Assembly: GCA_963693315.1 (NCBI GenBank)
Contig: OY856186.1
Coordinates: 373,369,663 to 373,433,662 of the forward strand
DNA length: 64,000 bases
Direction of reading: 5' to 3'
Origin: Diogma glabrata
Lineage: Eukaryota > Arthropoda > Insecta > Diptera > Cylindrotomidae
Part shown: positions 33,100-45,530 of the stretch, piece after piece
Numbering within the stretch: the stretch's first letter is position 1
Layout: the number at the start of each line of letters is the position of its first letter
Position numbers and translations under genes: made by a program
Notes under the pieces: generated by a model
What the model saw: the letters and a program-made list of their open reading frames with translations, nothing else
What the model was told of the DNA's origin: nothing
Database searches by the model: none

Positions 33100-33842
33100 T
33101 TTTAAAAACACACTTTTATTGAAAACGAACTAAAAACTAAAAAATAAATTTTGCATTGACATAACACGATGTTCCAAAGAAACAAAAGTTATGTTCAAAC
33201 GTTAAATCTTTTATTAATATCTATGTTTGCTTTCAAACTGTAATAAGGAAATAAATATTTAAATATCTTTTTAAACAATTTAACACAGATGGCAGAATTA
33301 GATATACAGACTAGAATACTATTTAACTAGAAGTTTTGTTAGACAAATAATTTTCCGTTACAGTTTTTTACATAAAGTAAAAGTGGGTGGCGCAGTCAGC
33401 GTATTGAACGTATTACATCACATTTTGTATTATAAGTAATTCATAATACTTTAAAATAGTTGAATTAAGTTTAGTATTTATACTTATTACATAATTAAGA
33501 TTTAGAATTAGCACATTTTCTACATATTTATTGCCATTTCTATATACACTACGCCACAAACTTTTATTTTTTGTAAAAAACTGTAACGGAAAATTATTTA
33601 TCTAACAAAACTTCTAGTTAAACAGTATTCTAGTCTGTACATCTAATTCTGCCATCTGTGTTAAATTGTTTAAAAAGATATTTAAATATTTATTTCTTTA
33701 TTACAGTTTGAAAGCAAACATAGTTATTAATAAAAGATTTAACGTTTGAACATAACTTTTGTTTCTTTGGAACATCGTGTTCTGTCAATGCAAAATTTAC
33801 TTTTTAGTTTTTAGTTCGTTTTCCATAAAAGTGTGTTTTTTT
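33100..33842. mobile_element. Foldback element with ~293-bp arms
   Basis: The left arm (33,100-33,392) is a close reverse complement of the right arm (33,550-33,842); mismatches are few. Shared blocks include AAAACACACTTTTATTGAAA, GACATAACACGATGTTCCAA, CACAGATGGCAGAATTAGAT and AATAATTTTCCGTTACAGTT. A ~157-bp unpaired centre is non-coding. The high arm similarity indicates a young element or gene conversion between arms. Confidence 0.88.
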
Positions 33843-33849
33843 AAATTTT

Positions 33850-35480
33850 TTTTTTATTCTTTTTTTATTTTATAGTTTTTAGCCATATACATTTCTTGAG
33901 TCAGTTTTTGGAATTTTATTTTACTTAAAAATATGCTTTAATACCACAGTGAATACATCTTAAGTAAAACCAATAATTAAATGATTTACCTAAAATTTAA
34001 TCTTCTTTTCAAATTTTATAAATTCTTATAAAATATGCCATATTCGTTTTACTGCATAAACACAAACAACAAACGTTTGCTATAAATTATAATGTTTACT
34101 AACGTTTGCTAATAATTAATTAGTCTCCACTAGCCAAACATTTTCTTAAAACAAATGGAAGGTAACGATCTTATATCCACACAATTTGTGCAAGGTAAAA
34201 CACAATTTGCGTCTGTCAATTTTAAAATTTGTGCAATTTGTGGTAGGGTTATAAAAACAGCATTTGTGCAAGCAAAAATTAAAATTAAGTTTGACACATC
34301 ATACATGTACAAAAATTAAATAAATTTAAACTAATTTCAAACTAACTTACACAAAATATATCGAAATTGTTAAAAAAAATTATATTAGCTGTGAATTATA
34401 AATAAATTAACAATATTTAGCACCAATTTTAATTTGTTTTTGTTTACATAACCTAAATAACTTATTTATTTCGACATAACATGCGTCAAAATAAACCCGC
34501 ACAAATAATTTTTTTTCTGCCACAAGAAATATTTTTGTTTAGAAAACAATCAGGCTTAGCATTAGGAGGGTTTTGACCAATACAATACAAGTTTTCTTTT
34601 AACTTGCTGCAGCGCATTCTATTAACTGATATAAAGATATAAATAACGATTATTACTCAAACGGAACGTGAATGAAAAACTTTTTTTCCCCAAAAAAATA
34701 TTACAGTTGTGATCAGCTAATTTGTATAACGAAAAACTTCAAATAATTGTTATTTCTTTCAAATCAAGATTGTTTTGTGTTGTTTTAATGTTGTTTTGAC
34801 TATAATTGCTTTATTATCATTTTTGCAATAAAATTTCATACATAATAACTGATTTCTAATTATCATTGCTGTATGTAATCTGTCTAATACACCAAAATAA
34901 CGAATTGAGGTTTAAGAAAAAAGGTCTATAAGCTTTGAAATTAAAACGAAATGTCATACTTTAATTTTGTTTTATATTCATTATTTATAATGTAAGGTCT
35001 TTTATCTATATAAAAATGACACAAACATGTATGATGTCTATGATTATGATGATATCGAAATTTTCTTCAGATTATAAAGTTTGTCGCTTTAAAACTTTTA
35101 GAAATACGTACTGCCTGCTTCAACAAGCTTGTCTTTTAAATTTGGGATCAATCACATAATGAGAAGTTACTGAAAAATGGATCACTAAATTCCATCCAAC
35201 ACAACTGTCAAAAGTCAAGTTAAATAAAAGTGTGTAAAAAGAGTAGACCAAATAAGAAAAGTAAAAAGAGGAAAGATGCAGTTTTTCCTGCGCATGTGCC
35301 ATCAGCCAACCGCAAAATGCCAATGTAATTGATAAGAGTACAAAGTTACTCTTGACAATAATGTCTGAAAGATCAACACATCAAACTCTGATGCAGAGAT
35401 TTAACAATGAAACTAAACATTTACATATCAGTGGGTTGCATTTGAAAACAAAAAAGATTGCGCAATCAAGGTAATGGAAA
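33850..35480. other. AT-rich spacer, no gene seen
   Basis: No supported reading frame. CTAACGTTTGCTATAAATTATAAT-like and GTGCAA-rich short repeats (34,180-34,280) are the only structure noticed. Confidence 0.45.
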
Positions 35481-35499
35481 GAGGGCACATGCTACTTGT

Positions 35500-35930
35500 T
35501 AGCCAGCTTGTTCACCAACGATATAATTGAAGATCTTACCCTTAGAGTCCTTAATATCTTAGATTTTGTTGACATTAATAAAGGGATAGAACAATGAAAC
35601 CTCATACCCTAGCATCAGTTGGTTTCAGAGAAAATCATACTACCATCGAATAAATGCACAGAACCACTAACATTATTAATGAAACGATTGAATCCAAAGG
35701 GTATGCTTCACAGTTTTTCTTGATGTCGCTCAAACTCTGAAAAATGTTTGTTATCGCGGTTTAATTAAAGTATAAATTAGGAATATAGTGATTTGGGGAT
35801 AGGGATAGAGATTTAAACAAGCCGTTTTATAAAGTTTTAAGCTCTTATTTGGATAACCGCCACTTTCGAGTCATGTGTGGACGAATGGTATCATACTATG
35901 GAACTCCAGTAAAAAAAGACCGCAAAAATT
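35500..35930 (+). pseudogene. Decayed Jockey-like reverse transcriptase fragment
   Basis: Conceptual translation across several stops and shifts gives GFRENHTTIE, MHRTTNIINETIESKGYAS, FFLDVAQTL (motif A aspartate retained), RGLIKV, FYKVLSSYLDNRHFRVMCG and a YYGTPV block where GVPQG would follow. This order matches Jockey-clade RT domains. At least four stops or frameshifts occur in ~350 bp, so the copy is ancient. Neither the endonuclease nor the YADD-region can be seen. Confidence 0.65.
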
Positions 35931-36129
35931 ATTCAACCGTTTCAAAACAAAGTTCTTTGTTGCTTTGATAATGCTTTGATCTCCATAGAGACCAAAAGCT
36001 AGAGATCGTCATTGATGAAGTAAAAAAACATCACATCAATTAAACACATGACGCGTCTTTGCTGTCTGCTACTCAATGAAGGCTCAAAAGAACGTAGCCA
36101 CTAGCCACTTTTCAGAATCAAAACCATGC

Positions 36130-37690
36130 ATAACAAAATAACGTACCTAACTGGATTAACCAATGGGTTACGCCATCGGACATCTCTGAATCCAAGCACC
36201 AAAAACTAAGTGTAAGTCGGTAAGTGAGTAGATGACGCAATCAAATGGGGTATTGATGAAACTTTGGTACATGAACCGGGCAAATTTGAGTATGGGATAT
36301 CTGGATTCATTTCAAAATTGAACAAAGTGAAGGAGAGGATGCTTTCTAACAATCTTATTTGAAATTTCAATAATGCTTAATCCTGGTGTTCAATTAGTTT
36401 ATACTTAGAATATAAATTTTACTTCTGGTAAACAAATTTTTTTTAAATTATTTTTAGGTCTTTATCCTAACTGCCCTTTTATGAAGGGTTTTTCGCGAAA
36501 AGTTAGTAAACAGCTTGAATTATTATAGGAATGATTTTATTAGATTTTGTGATGTATTAGACCAACGAGTAGAGAGGAGTACACCATACAACAGGTGAGT
36601 TTTCTCACTCTGTGTTTTAAGTTTATTGGAAGTATTTTGAAGAAACTTCGACCAACTTTTCCGGAGCACCTGTTTTTTGAAACTTCATTAACTTCTACAT
36701 TTGATGATCGATGTGATGTAACTTGGAACAAAAACATTTAATACAGGTGCATTCCAATTTCCGGTTTATCACTTCCAGTCGAATTTGATTTACTTTTGCA
36801 ATGTCTTTATCTACACTCCCTCAAACTTTGGGAACAGGTAATATTTTATGAAAAAACAACTATCTATTTTTCATATTTTTTGACTCACACCATGGTCGTC
36901 AGTGACACTCACAAAATTCAATTTTTTGTCTCAACCACTTTGTAGAGTTTTGTAGAAAAATGTGTGCGACTGAAAAAAGAGCGGAAATATATGATTTTGT
37001 TAGAACTTTGACCATTAATTACTTTAAAATTATTTTTAAAAGTTTTGGCGATAGTATTCACTCATGTTTGAAGGGTTAATAGTTTTAAATAGACATTTAT
37101 TAGGTCCTTAAAGTCACTGAGTACGAATCTGATGTCAGGTTGTATTTTTTTAATTTCAAAATTTAGCGATATTCGAAAAGTTGACCGTTATATTGAATCC
37201 GCCATTCTGATTTTGGGAAACCTGACATCAAAATCGTACTCAGCGACTTTAAGGGCCTATTAGATGTCGGTTTAAAGCTTTCAACACTTCAAATAAGGGT
37301 GAAAACTACCACCAAAAATTTTAAAAATAAATTAACGCAATCTATGGTCAAAGCTATAACAAAATCATATATTTCCGTTCATTTTTCAGTCGCGACCATT
37401 TTTCTACAATATTCATAACTTTGTTGCAGAGGCAAAAATAGAATTTTATGAGTGCCACTGACGACCATGGTGTGAGTAAAAAAATCTGAAAAAATTGATA
37501 GTTGTTTTTTCATAAAATATTACCTATTCTCAACGTTTGAGAGAAAAAAAAATGTTTTCACATTTAGTTGGTGTGAAATCCCCCATTTGTGTATGTATGA
37601 CAAGGAACTAACTAGTTTTAGAGCATTATTGTTCAATGTGGTGCGGATCTACCGTACAGCTGTTTATCTTAAACTTCAAACACTGCATAC
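36130..37690 (+). repeat. Family B copy, interrupted by a foldback element
   Basis: GGATTCATTTCAAAATTGAA at 36,301 matches 2,073, and TTTAATACA...CCAATTTCCGGTTTATCACT near 36,740 matches the repeat phrases of 1,830-3,120. After the foldback insertion the family resumes with GTATGACAAGGAACTAACTA and TGTGGTGCGG at 37,590-37,650, corresponding to 2,485-2,535. Confidence 0.65.
36819..37543. mobile_element. Foldback element ~725 bp nested in family B
   Basis: The left end CTCAAACTTTGGGAACAGGT is matched by the complement of CTATTCTCAACGTTTGAGAG. Arms of about 330 bp include GGTAATATTTTATGAAAAAA, ACACCATGGTCGTCAGTG, CAAAATCATATATTTCCG-type blocks and GTCACTGAGTACGA. The centre is near 37,150-37,200. 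Non-coding. It splits a family B copy, so it is the younger insertion. Confidence 0.85.
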
Positions 37691-37840
37691 AGAATTTAAT
37701 AAAAGTTTATAGTGAAAGTGGACTTTTCAGAAATCCCTTCAATGCCAGTTTAAAGAGAAAGGGTTCGTAAACTTTTCTGTTTGACAAGCAGACATTTTTA
37801 TACACATACTTATGATATCAGCCTCTCCAGACACTTTTAA

Positions 37841-38020
37841 AAGAAAGATTGATTGGTTTAAAATCATACACCAAACAAACGTTTCCCTAATTTTGAACTA
37901 AAAACAATCCCTACGTTCCTCCATTTTTGCAAAGGCATGGAAGAACGTTGGGATTGTTTTTAGCTCAAAATTAGAGAAACATTTGCTTGGTGTATAATTT
38001 CAAACCAACCAATCTTTCTT
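37841..38020. repeat. Hairpin element, 180 bp
   Basis: AAGAAAGATTGATTGGTTTA at 37,841 pairs with the complement at 38,001-38,020. Arms continue through CACCAAACAAACGTTTCCCT, ATTTTGAACTAAAAACAATC and AACGTTC with few mismatches, leaving a loop of about a dozen bases (TTTTGCAAAGGCA region). Near-perfect small MITE-like palindrome. Confidence 0.85.
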
Positions 38021-38149
38021 GATTAAACTTTATAAGATGATAAAGAAGTGGAACAACCCTTAATTTAAATGTCATTGTATAAGCATTTTAGTTTTTTATA
38101 ACTTTTCTTTGACTTCTAAATTAACAATTTGACAAATTTGTTAGCCTCA

Positions 38150-38610
38150 CTACACACAACCCAATCGGCTTTCTCACGAGTTTGCATATCTCAGTACAAA
38201 AACAAATGCTGTAAATGTGGTGTGAATGCTTTGGTGGTTCAAAAACCCAAAATCTCAAAACAATCCGCATTTGAACTGGTCTAGTGTCTAGGCCATGAAT
38301 ACGCTTCTTGGTCTACATATATAAATTATAAGAAAACCAAACATTTGGATGTTTCAAGAGATGGTGAGAAAAAATATTTGGGTTGCGACGATGCACGAAT
38401 GCCTGCCATTGAATCCTTCAAATGTTTGAGGTCAATGCTTGACATAAAGAACAGCATACTTACAGAATCACGTGAATCGCTGCAGGTAATTAAACTTTTT
38501 ACTCAATTAAACTTCTCCTTGGATCACCGTGTGTGTCAACTAACACCAAACTCAAGTTATACAAGACTTTGATTAGTTCGTTGATGATGTTTGTATCACA
38601 AAGGTGAACA
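38150..38610 (+). pseudogene. Decayed RTE-type reverse transcriptase, C-terminal piece
   Basis: An interrupted frame contains CCKCGVNALVVQK and, after a TAG, KTKHLDVSRDGEKKYLG and ESFKCLRSMLDIKNSILTES. Then, in a shifted frame, FTQLNFSLDHRV and TKLKLYKTLISSLMMFV. The FKYLGS...NSI..EI..R...KLYKTLI...YG-type order is typical of RT thumb regions in RTE-like and related LINEs. Upstream RT motifs are absent. The GTAATT at 38,486 superficially resembles a splice donor, but the RT homology runs through it. Confidence 0.55.
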
Positions 38611-38614
38611 CTTG

Positions 38615-40430
38615 CATAGACTGGCAAATCACATTTGTTCAGAGTTTACAATTTTATTTTATTCAAGTACTTTTATCACTCCTTAAAATAGGATTCACAA
38701 ACAAAAATTTTCATAATTCAATATCGTTTTTCCTCGTCAGAATAATATTTTTATTGTTTCAATTCCACTCCTTTGGAATAAGTGATATTTTTATTTTCAT
38801 TCATTCCATTTGCAATAGAAGAAAATTAGTACTTTTTCGTCATTCTATTTATTTATTTTTATAATACTGCAGAGTGCAGTGATAATTGTACAAAACATTC
38901 AAAGTCACTGGTTCTAAAATGACGAAGTAAAGGAGTGATATAAGGAGCGTTTTAGATTCTGCATTTATCTGTATTTCGGGGTAATATCCTACGTAACATT
39001 TCTGATTTACTTTAAACAGACAATGGAGAGTATACGACCCCATAAAACATTTAAAACAGGCACCTTCTTGAATGTGTTGATATAAAAGGTTGTTTTCGCT
39101 CCAACAAAATTGTATTGTTTGACGATGTTCTACGGTCCGGTTTACAGAATTAAATGATTAAAAAAATAAACATTTGTATCTACTCCAGGAAGTGGACGAC
39201 CACGAAGTCGAGGACAAATCGGTTGTCATGATAACTATGCTACCGTTGCTAATAACCGTGGTAAATATGTAAAAGTGGTGAGCTCGACATCACTCCTACA
39301 TGGAGCAAAATCGCAAAAAAGAAACGGACTAAATCATCTTGCCATGGAATAAATGCATCTTTTAATTCAAACGTCATATATAACCAAATGCCATCTTCCA
39401 AAAATTAATTTGAAAATGATAAATTTTAGACACGTGTATTACTATTATTTAATAGAATCAAATTATGTTAACGTATGTGACATTTCACCTACGTTAAATA
39501 TATCTTCTATTTAAATTGATTTGTTCGCCTCCATACAAAACAAAATCTATTCTACAGATTCAAAAATCTTTAAAATTCAAAATTAATAAAAATCTATCAC
39601 AGAGATTCTAAATTCTTCAACATCATGTTTTCTCAACTATGTACTTAGTCTAACAAATAACTCTACCGATTTACACCTTAACACGTTCGAAACAATTATT
39701 TCCCAAAACAACAATCAAAACTATTAATTTCACTTAGATAAATATGTTTACAACTATTCAACGTTCATATGAAAATAACTGAACATTAATTTTTTGATTG
39801 ATTGATACAATCACTGTCCTTGACAGTCAACAAACATTTCTACTATCAATTAAATTCATTTATCATTACATGATAGTTTTCTTCTTTATATTCTTTCAAC
39901 AATTACTACAACATGAAATTTTTTTTATATCTTTCGGATTTCGTCACGCTGGTTTAGAAAACACTAAATAGGTAAAATTATAGTCATACGAAAAACATAG
40001 AGAAGAAAACTATCTTAATTTTATTATTATTATTGTGATTATGATTATGATTATTGTTATTACATCTTAAAGAGATTTGAAAGAAATTATCATCTTCCAA
40101 ACCCAAAAGTGGAAATTTATTTCTTGTTTCCTCACCATCATAAGTATTTATTGTATTATTATTGAAATGTTTCCCGTATTCGAATGAAATACGATAACAA
40201 AAAATTCTTGTTCTTTTTAAAGTTATTTAAATTAGTGAAATATAATGACGATAAAATATTCAAAAAACAATTGATATGAGATGGGGGTGTTAAGAGTTAT
40301 TTTGTAATGGAAACAATACATGGGAAACAAAAAACAAGTTTTTCGCTGAAAAATAACTGGACCATTGTTGTCATTTTTGGTTGGTAGCAAAGAAACAGTA
40401 AAACCATTATTCTTTTTGGGGCTATCGTGG
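38615..40430. other. AT-rich spacer, no supported gene
   Basis: A slightly less AT-rich stretch at 39,180-39,370 is open in one plus frame (GRPRSRGQIGCHDNYATV), but no family is recognised and no start or splice site is evident. Confidence 0.4.
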
Positions 40431-40434
40431 AATT

Positions 40435-40538
40435 CCAGTGAACACATGACATAAATATGACATCATACGAAGGTCATACATGTTTGCAATGTGCATGACC
40501 TTCGTGTGATGTGTTATTTATGTCATGTGTTCACTGGG
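40435..40538. repeat. Hairpin element, ~104 bp
   Basis: CCAGTGAACACATGACATAA at 40,435 pairs with TTATGTCATGTGTTCACTGG ending at 40,537. Inner arms ACGAAGGTCAT / ATGACCTTCGT flank a short loop. Non-coding mini-palindrome. Confidence 0.85.
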
Positions 40539-40874
40539 ATTGTGCTTGCTAATTAATATTCGGTTGCTTGTTAGTTACCAAATTTCATAAATTAAATTAG
40601 CTCATAACTAGTTCACAATTCAAAATTATTGTACAAAATAAAATCACTTGTAAAACAAGTTTAAAACAGCAATAGTTTTGGTTATTTGCATATATAAAGT
40701 TAAATTAGAGGAATACACTCCAGGCTTCCTCATTGGTGACCCCGACGTAATTTGAACCCACAACCTTTCGATTTCAATAATCTTGTTTTTTTCAATTAAA
40801 ATCTTATTAATTTACTTGAATCAAATAAAGTTATGGTGTTGGGAAAATAGTCATATGATTTTTTTATTAAATAC

Positions 40875-42059
40875 ATATGGGGCATTCTACGTGAAGTGGG
40901 ACGACCAAAAATTTGTTTTTGCCCAAATTTTGGGAATTGATAGTACTCCATTAGAAAACGATTTCGTAGTTTTTTTAGATTTTTTGGCCAACCCCTTTGC
41001 CGTCGGTGACGTACACAAATTTGAATTCTTTTCGTGAACGACAAACGTCTTTATTTTGTAGGCAGTTTAACGCGTATACAAATTTTTTAGAAATATTTTA
41101 GTTCGTTAGAATATTTTCCATAGAATACGATAAAAATATTAAAAAAATTTTTGAGGGTAGTTTTCTCCCTTATTTTGAGGTTTCAAAGCTTAAAATCATT
41201 TTTTCGGATTGTATGACACGTTTTTTTTTTAATTTTTTTTTTAATTTAGTTTGAAATATGTACTTTCAAATAATTTTTATCGCATGATGGAAGTAGTATC
41301 GATATGAGCGCTAGAGGGCGATGAAAGTTAAAAATCACCCATAAACCAGTTTTCACGATATATCTTGTGCTGTAAAATGAAAATCAAAATTCAAAGAATG
41401 TATTATAAGAGAGTTATAGTCAATAAATCCAAATTCGGGGTCAAATTATTAAAATTCAAAATGGCGGCACCAATATGGCAGCTAATATTTTTGAAATTGA
41501 TGATTTTAAATCAAAATTGTTATGCACAAAATTTTCCTACATGGAGCTATTGCCGCGAAAAAAATTCATAAAGTTTTAGAACTACGTGAAAACCTTGTTT
41601 TTCTATATTCAGCGCCCTCTAGCGCTCACATCGATACTACTTCTATCACGTGATAAAAATTATTTGAAAATGCATATTTCAAACTAAATTTAAAAAAAAA
41701 ATTAGAAAAAAAACGTGTCATACAATCCGAAAAAATGATTTTAAACTTTAAAACCTCAAAATAAGGGAGAAAAGTACCCTCAAAATTTTTTTTAATATTT
41801 TTATCGTATTCTACGGAAAAAATTCTAACGAACTAATATATTTCTAAAAAATTTGTATACGCGTTAAACTGCCTACAAAATAAAGACGTTTGTCGTTCAC
41901 GAAAAAAATTCAAATTTGTGACCGTCACCGACAGCAAAGGGGTTGGCCAAAAAATCTAAACAAATTACGAAATCGTTTTCTAATGGAGTACTATCAATTC
42001 CCAAAATTTGGGCAAAAACAAGTTTTTGGTCGTCCCACTTCACGTGGAATGCCCCATAT
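40875..42059. mobile_element. Long-TIR element, 1,185 bp, arms ~446 bp
   Basis: Left arm 40,875-41,320 and right arm 41,613-42,059 are close reverse complements: outer ends ATATGGGGCATTCTACGTGA and TCACGTGGAATGCCCCATAT; inner ends GAGCGCTAGAGGGCG and CGCCCTCTAGCGCTC. The central ~290 bp is unique and non-coding. Each arm is open as a ~65-80 residue frame reading outward (IQICxRHRxQRGWPKNL), because the arms mirror one another; this is not evidence of a gene. No transposase is encoded. Flanks suggest a short AT-rich target (ATAT or TA). Confidence 0.9.
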
Positions 42060-42485
42060 ACATAATTGTAATTATTTTAATTTTACAGCTAAAAAATAAG
42101 CCGAAAATGTATTGCAAATTGCCACACATATAGGCCCTACGGAAGTCTCAATCATAAAATAATAAAAAGCATGCTTTAAAGATAGTTTTAATGCTCTTTG
42201 CATTAGCAAGTTGTTTTCAAACTTCTACCATTTCTATAAAAAATAAATTATGATCTGAGAGTTGTACTAAAATTTGCATTAGAACATGTGCTTTGCAATT
42301 TGATAATAACTTGCTTTACATAACCCATAAGCTTATATTAAAAATTGTAGCAACTTTTTCAACTGTGTACAGCTAATCCTAAAAAAGTGTTTAATTCTTT
42401 TACAAAAAATGCCCGTGTAAACGCCACGTTACCTGCTTTCACACGATTCAAAAATTTTATATAAACATTTTTCGTCTGTTATATA

Positions 42486-43384
42486 CAGGGTGTTTCATAA
42501 TATATCCGCAGGACTTCAGGATGTTATACTTCGTCCAAAAATATGAAAAAAAGTTTCGTTTTAACATACCCTGTAAATGCACAATTTTCGAGATGCAGGA
42601 TGTTGAAATTGAAAAAAAAAATCGTTTTTTGCGAATTTGTCCGGAACCGTTTATCGTACAGAAAACAGCTTTCGTAAGCATTTTTTACACATAATGTTTT
42701 GTGCTTACATTTTTTTTAAGTCCTAATTGGTGAAGGTTTTGTAGGGGTATTGTGTGTTTTTCTCCTCAACTTCTACACTACTAAAAAAAAGTACGGGTTT
42801 GAGATGCTCATTTGAACTGCCAATGTTTTCTACACAAAAAAGTTACTCCAGGTCATATCCTCTAAAGTCGACCGTTTTCGAGAAAAATCAACTTTTATGT
42901 TGAAAGACAGGGTCAATTTTATGAAATGAAATTTTTTTTCTTCATGGACATTTCCAACTTTTAATTTAACTGTTTATGATTTGTTATTGTTTTTTTTATT
43001 TTGAAATTATGATGTTAACGATTGGTTTTGCTACTTGTTTCAACGTTTATATAAATTTTATTTAATTAGAAAGAAATAAAATTTTATTTCAACAAATTGA
43101 CCATGTTTTTCAACATTAAAGTTGATTTTTCTCGAAAACGGCAGACCTTAGAGCTTATAACCAGGAGTATCTTTTTTGTGTAGAAAACATTGGGGGTTCA
43201 AATGAGCATCTCAAAACCGTACTTTTTCCAGTAACGTAGAAGTTGGGGAGAAAAACACCCACCACTCTTCCAAAACCTTCACCAATTAAGACATAAAAAA
43301 AAAATATTTCCGCACATAACATAAGTTTATTATGAGTAGAAAATGCTTACGAAAACTGTTTTCTGTACGATAAACGGTTCCGGA
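42486..43384. mobile_element. Inverted-repeat element, right end truncated
   Basis: The paired arms are 42,640-42,950 and 43,060-43,384, with blocks CCGGAACCGTTTATCGTACA, GAGATGCTCATTTGAAC, GTTTTCTACACAAAAAA and CGTTTTCGAGAAAAATCAAC. The left side extends a further ~155 bp to CAGGGTGTTTCATAATAT, which has no partner on the right, where the sequence changes after CGGTTCCGGA. Thus the right terminus is lost. CAGGGTGTTTC is a common start of insect transposon ends. Confidence 0.8.
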
Positions 43385-43389
43385 TAGTC

Positions 43390-44840
43390 TATGATCCGGC
43401 TGCAGGATTAGTGCGCTCATCGATTTTTTGCTAAAACCAAATTTTTATGTATATTTATAATTAGGAGAATATATATCTACCAGGTTGTCTATCAAAATTT
43501 GGCTGCCAGTATTTTTAATTAAATTATTTTTAATTGATTTTTGGGAAAAAATTTCGTTCACTTGTTTTTTAAATAAAATATCGTCTACATCACGGCAATT
43601 TATATAAAGATTCTAAAAATTCACGGTTGCCGTTGCGCACCTGCCCGCACCTCTTCGCAGCCAGGTGTAAACAGGTATGATTTCGATACATTTATACGTT
43701 CATAACGTACATTGATTAATTCTATATCAAATTAAAGCTAATTTTTTTCTATTTATTATCATATATTGTTGCCTAATTAAATCCGGCCGCAAATAAGGGT
43801 TGCTGGCTGTTAAAGATGATAAATATTTAAGGTAGAGTGAAAGAGAGCTAGCGCGTAACATCATTTGTCAGACGAGGATAGCGATTGCCAGCTGTGCGAC
43901 GCTCTTAAGCCATTGCGCATGCGTCGAATGTTAGTGTTCTCAACCACCGGGGAGTAATAGAGACGACTTAATAAATACTCCAAAAAAATTGTCTTCCTTT
44001 TCAAAATGACAAATTTAAAAATTACAACAAAAAATGGTAGAATCCTAGTTTATCCCCCCAAATAAATTAGCGTTTTTTTTCCAGATAAATAGAAAGATTA
44101 GGTCCTCTGCCTCCTAATTATGAAAAAAAAAGTTTGCGAAAATGGGGGGGTCAAAAGTTATAAAGGATCAAACTTTCAATTTTACCTTGGTCTCCCCTTT
44201 GGTTTTTTTTTAGTTTTTTTTTTTTTCCTTATTTTTATTTATTATTTATTTATATTTTATCACATACTAAAATATTAAAATATAAAAAAATACCTTGGTC
44301 CCCCCTTTGAGTTTTTAGAAATAACTTGATTTGATTTTTGATTTTTTTTTGACTCGCTTCTGCGACGTTGCACAACTTCGATCAAAATAGCACCTAGTAC
44401 CTAGTTAGTACCCGGACCCGCTTTTTCGACTTCGCTCAGACGTATATTAGGTCGTGGGTTGTCCGGTAACTAGGTAGTCCTAGTAGTAAGCGGTATAAAT
44501 ATTAAATATGGAAGATAGACTGCATCCCTGCCTACCTAGGATATCCTTAAACCATGTTCACTAATCTATGCTAGCCATAATATCTAAAAACAGAAGTTGC
44601 GTGCTCTCGAAGAACACCAACCACCTCAGATGGCCAAAACATCGTTATCTACACAAATAATAAAAAACCACTACATACTAAAACTCACCTTGGTAGTTAG
44701 TTGTCTGATGCTAATGCCACTGCCTGATGAGGATTTTCCCAACACATAAAGGAAAGAATTTGTTTTTTTTGCGTTAATATTATTAGACTTTATTTGAGCA
44801 TACCAGATAGCAATTTTCCACAACAGTAAAATCAATAATT
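43390..44840. other. Spacer with homopolymer tracts, no supported gene
   Basis: Long T-runs at 44,200-44,230. A minus-strand GTGAGT donor-like site near 44,690 follows a 19-codon open stretch (GKSSSGSGISIRQLTTK), but there is no acceptor upstream and the phrase looks repeat-like. Nothing else recognised. Confidence 0.4.
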
Positions 44841-44842
44841 TC

Positions 44843-45115
44843 TATCAAATCACTTAATAAATTTATAATTCTAATTTCTTTTATATTTACGTGGTAGTGT
44901 TACCAATTGAAAGTCAACACAGAATTCTTAACAATTGTTATCAAATCACTTAATAAATTTATAATTCTGATTCCTTTTATATTTACTTGGTAGTGTTACC
45001 AATTGAAAGTTGACACAGAATTCTTAATAATTCTTATCAAATCACTTAATAAATTCATAATTCTGATTTCTCTTATATTTAGTTGGTAGTGTTACCAATT
45101 GAAATTTACCACAGA
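44843..45115. repeat. 96-bp tandem repeat, 2.8 copies
   Basis: TATCAAATCACTTAATAAAT starts at 44,843, 44,939 and 45,035, exactly 96 bp apart. Each unit ends with GGTAGTGTTACCAATTGAAA and a CACAGAA block. Divergence between units is about 5-10 percent; the third unit is truncated. Confidence 0.92.
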
Positions 45116-45427
45116 ACACAACTAACCAAGCCAAAACCAAATAAAAAAATAAACTCAAAACCAAACTGAACAAAAAAAAAACTTAACCGAACCGTTTGGT
45201 AGCGCAAGAGACCGTTCTTCTTCCAAACTCAAAACCTGACTCTCGATCAACAACTTTTGTCTTCCCTCGAAACCTCGGTTTAATATGAGCCCCGTGTCAA
45301 AAGCTCTTAATCGACAGAAAAAAACAAAAAATTCCAGAAAATTAAAAAGACGTTGGGAATAAAAAACAAGAATTAACTTAAGTGAAATTTGATTAACACT
45401 TAAGTTAATGAGTATTTTAACATAAAT

Positions 45428-45530
45428 TATGTTTTGCATAATTTGCAAAACTGAAACCTGGGAAAATTTTAATATAATTTAAATGCTGTTTTGAATAATT
45501 TGCAAAACCGAAACATGGGAAAATGTGTTG
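45428..45530. repeat. 57-bp direct duplication
   Basis: GTTTTGCATAATTTGCAAAA at 45,431 recurs as GTTTTGAATAATTTGCAAAA at 45,488; both are followed by CYGAAACMTGGGAAAAT. Local duplication next to the RTE fragment. Confidence 0.7.

Noticed and set aside
38486..38492. Apparent splice donor after a coding-like stretch at 38.3-38.5 kb
   Set aside because: Reverse-transcriptase-like similarity continues through the GTAATT into the following bases, so this is decayed LINE sequence.
40783..42099. Three overlapping frames on both strands with near-identical peptides
   Set aside because: They are the two arms of one inverted repeat read on opposite strands, not separate genes.
44640..44760. GTGAGT donor-like site after a short open stretch on the minus strand
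   Set aside because: No acceptor or start codon in the same frame, and the only ATG gives a short frame with an early stop.
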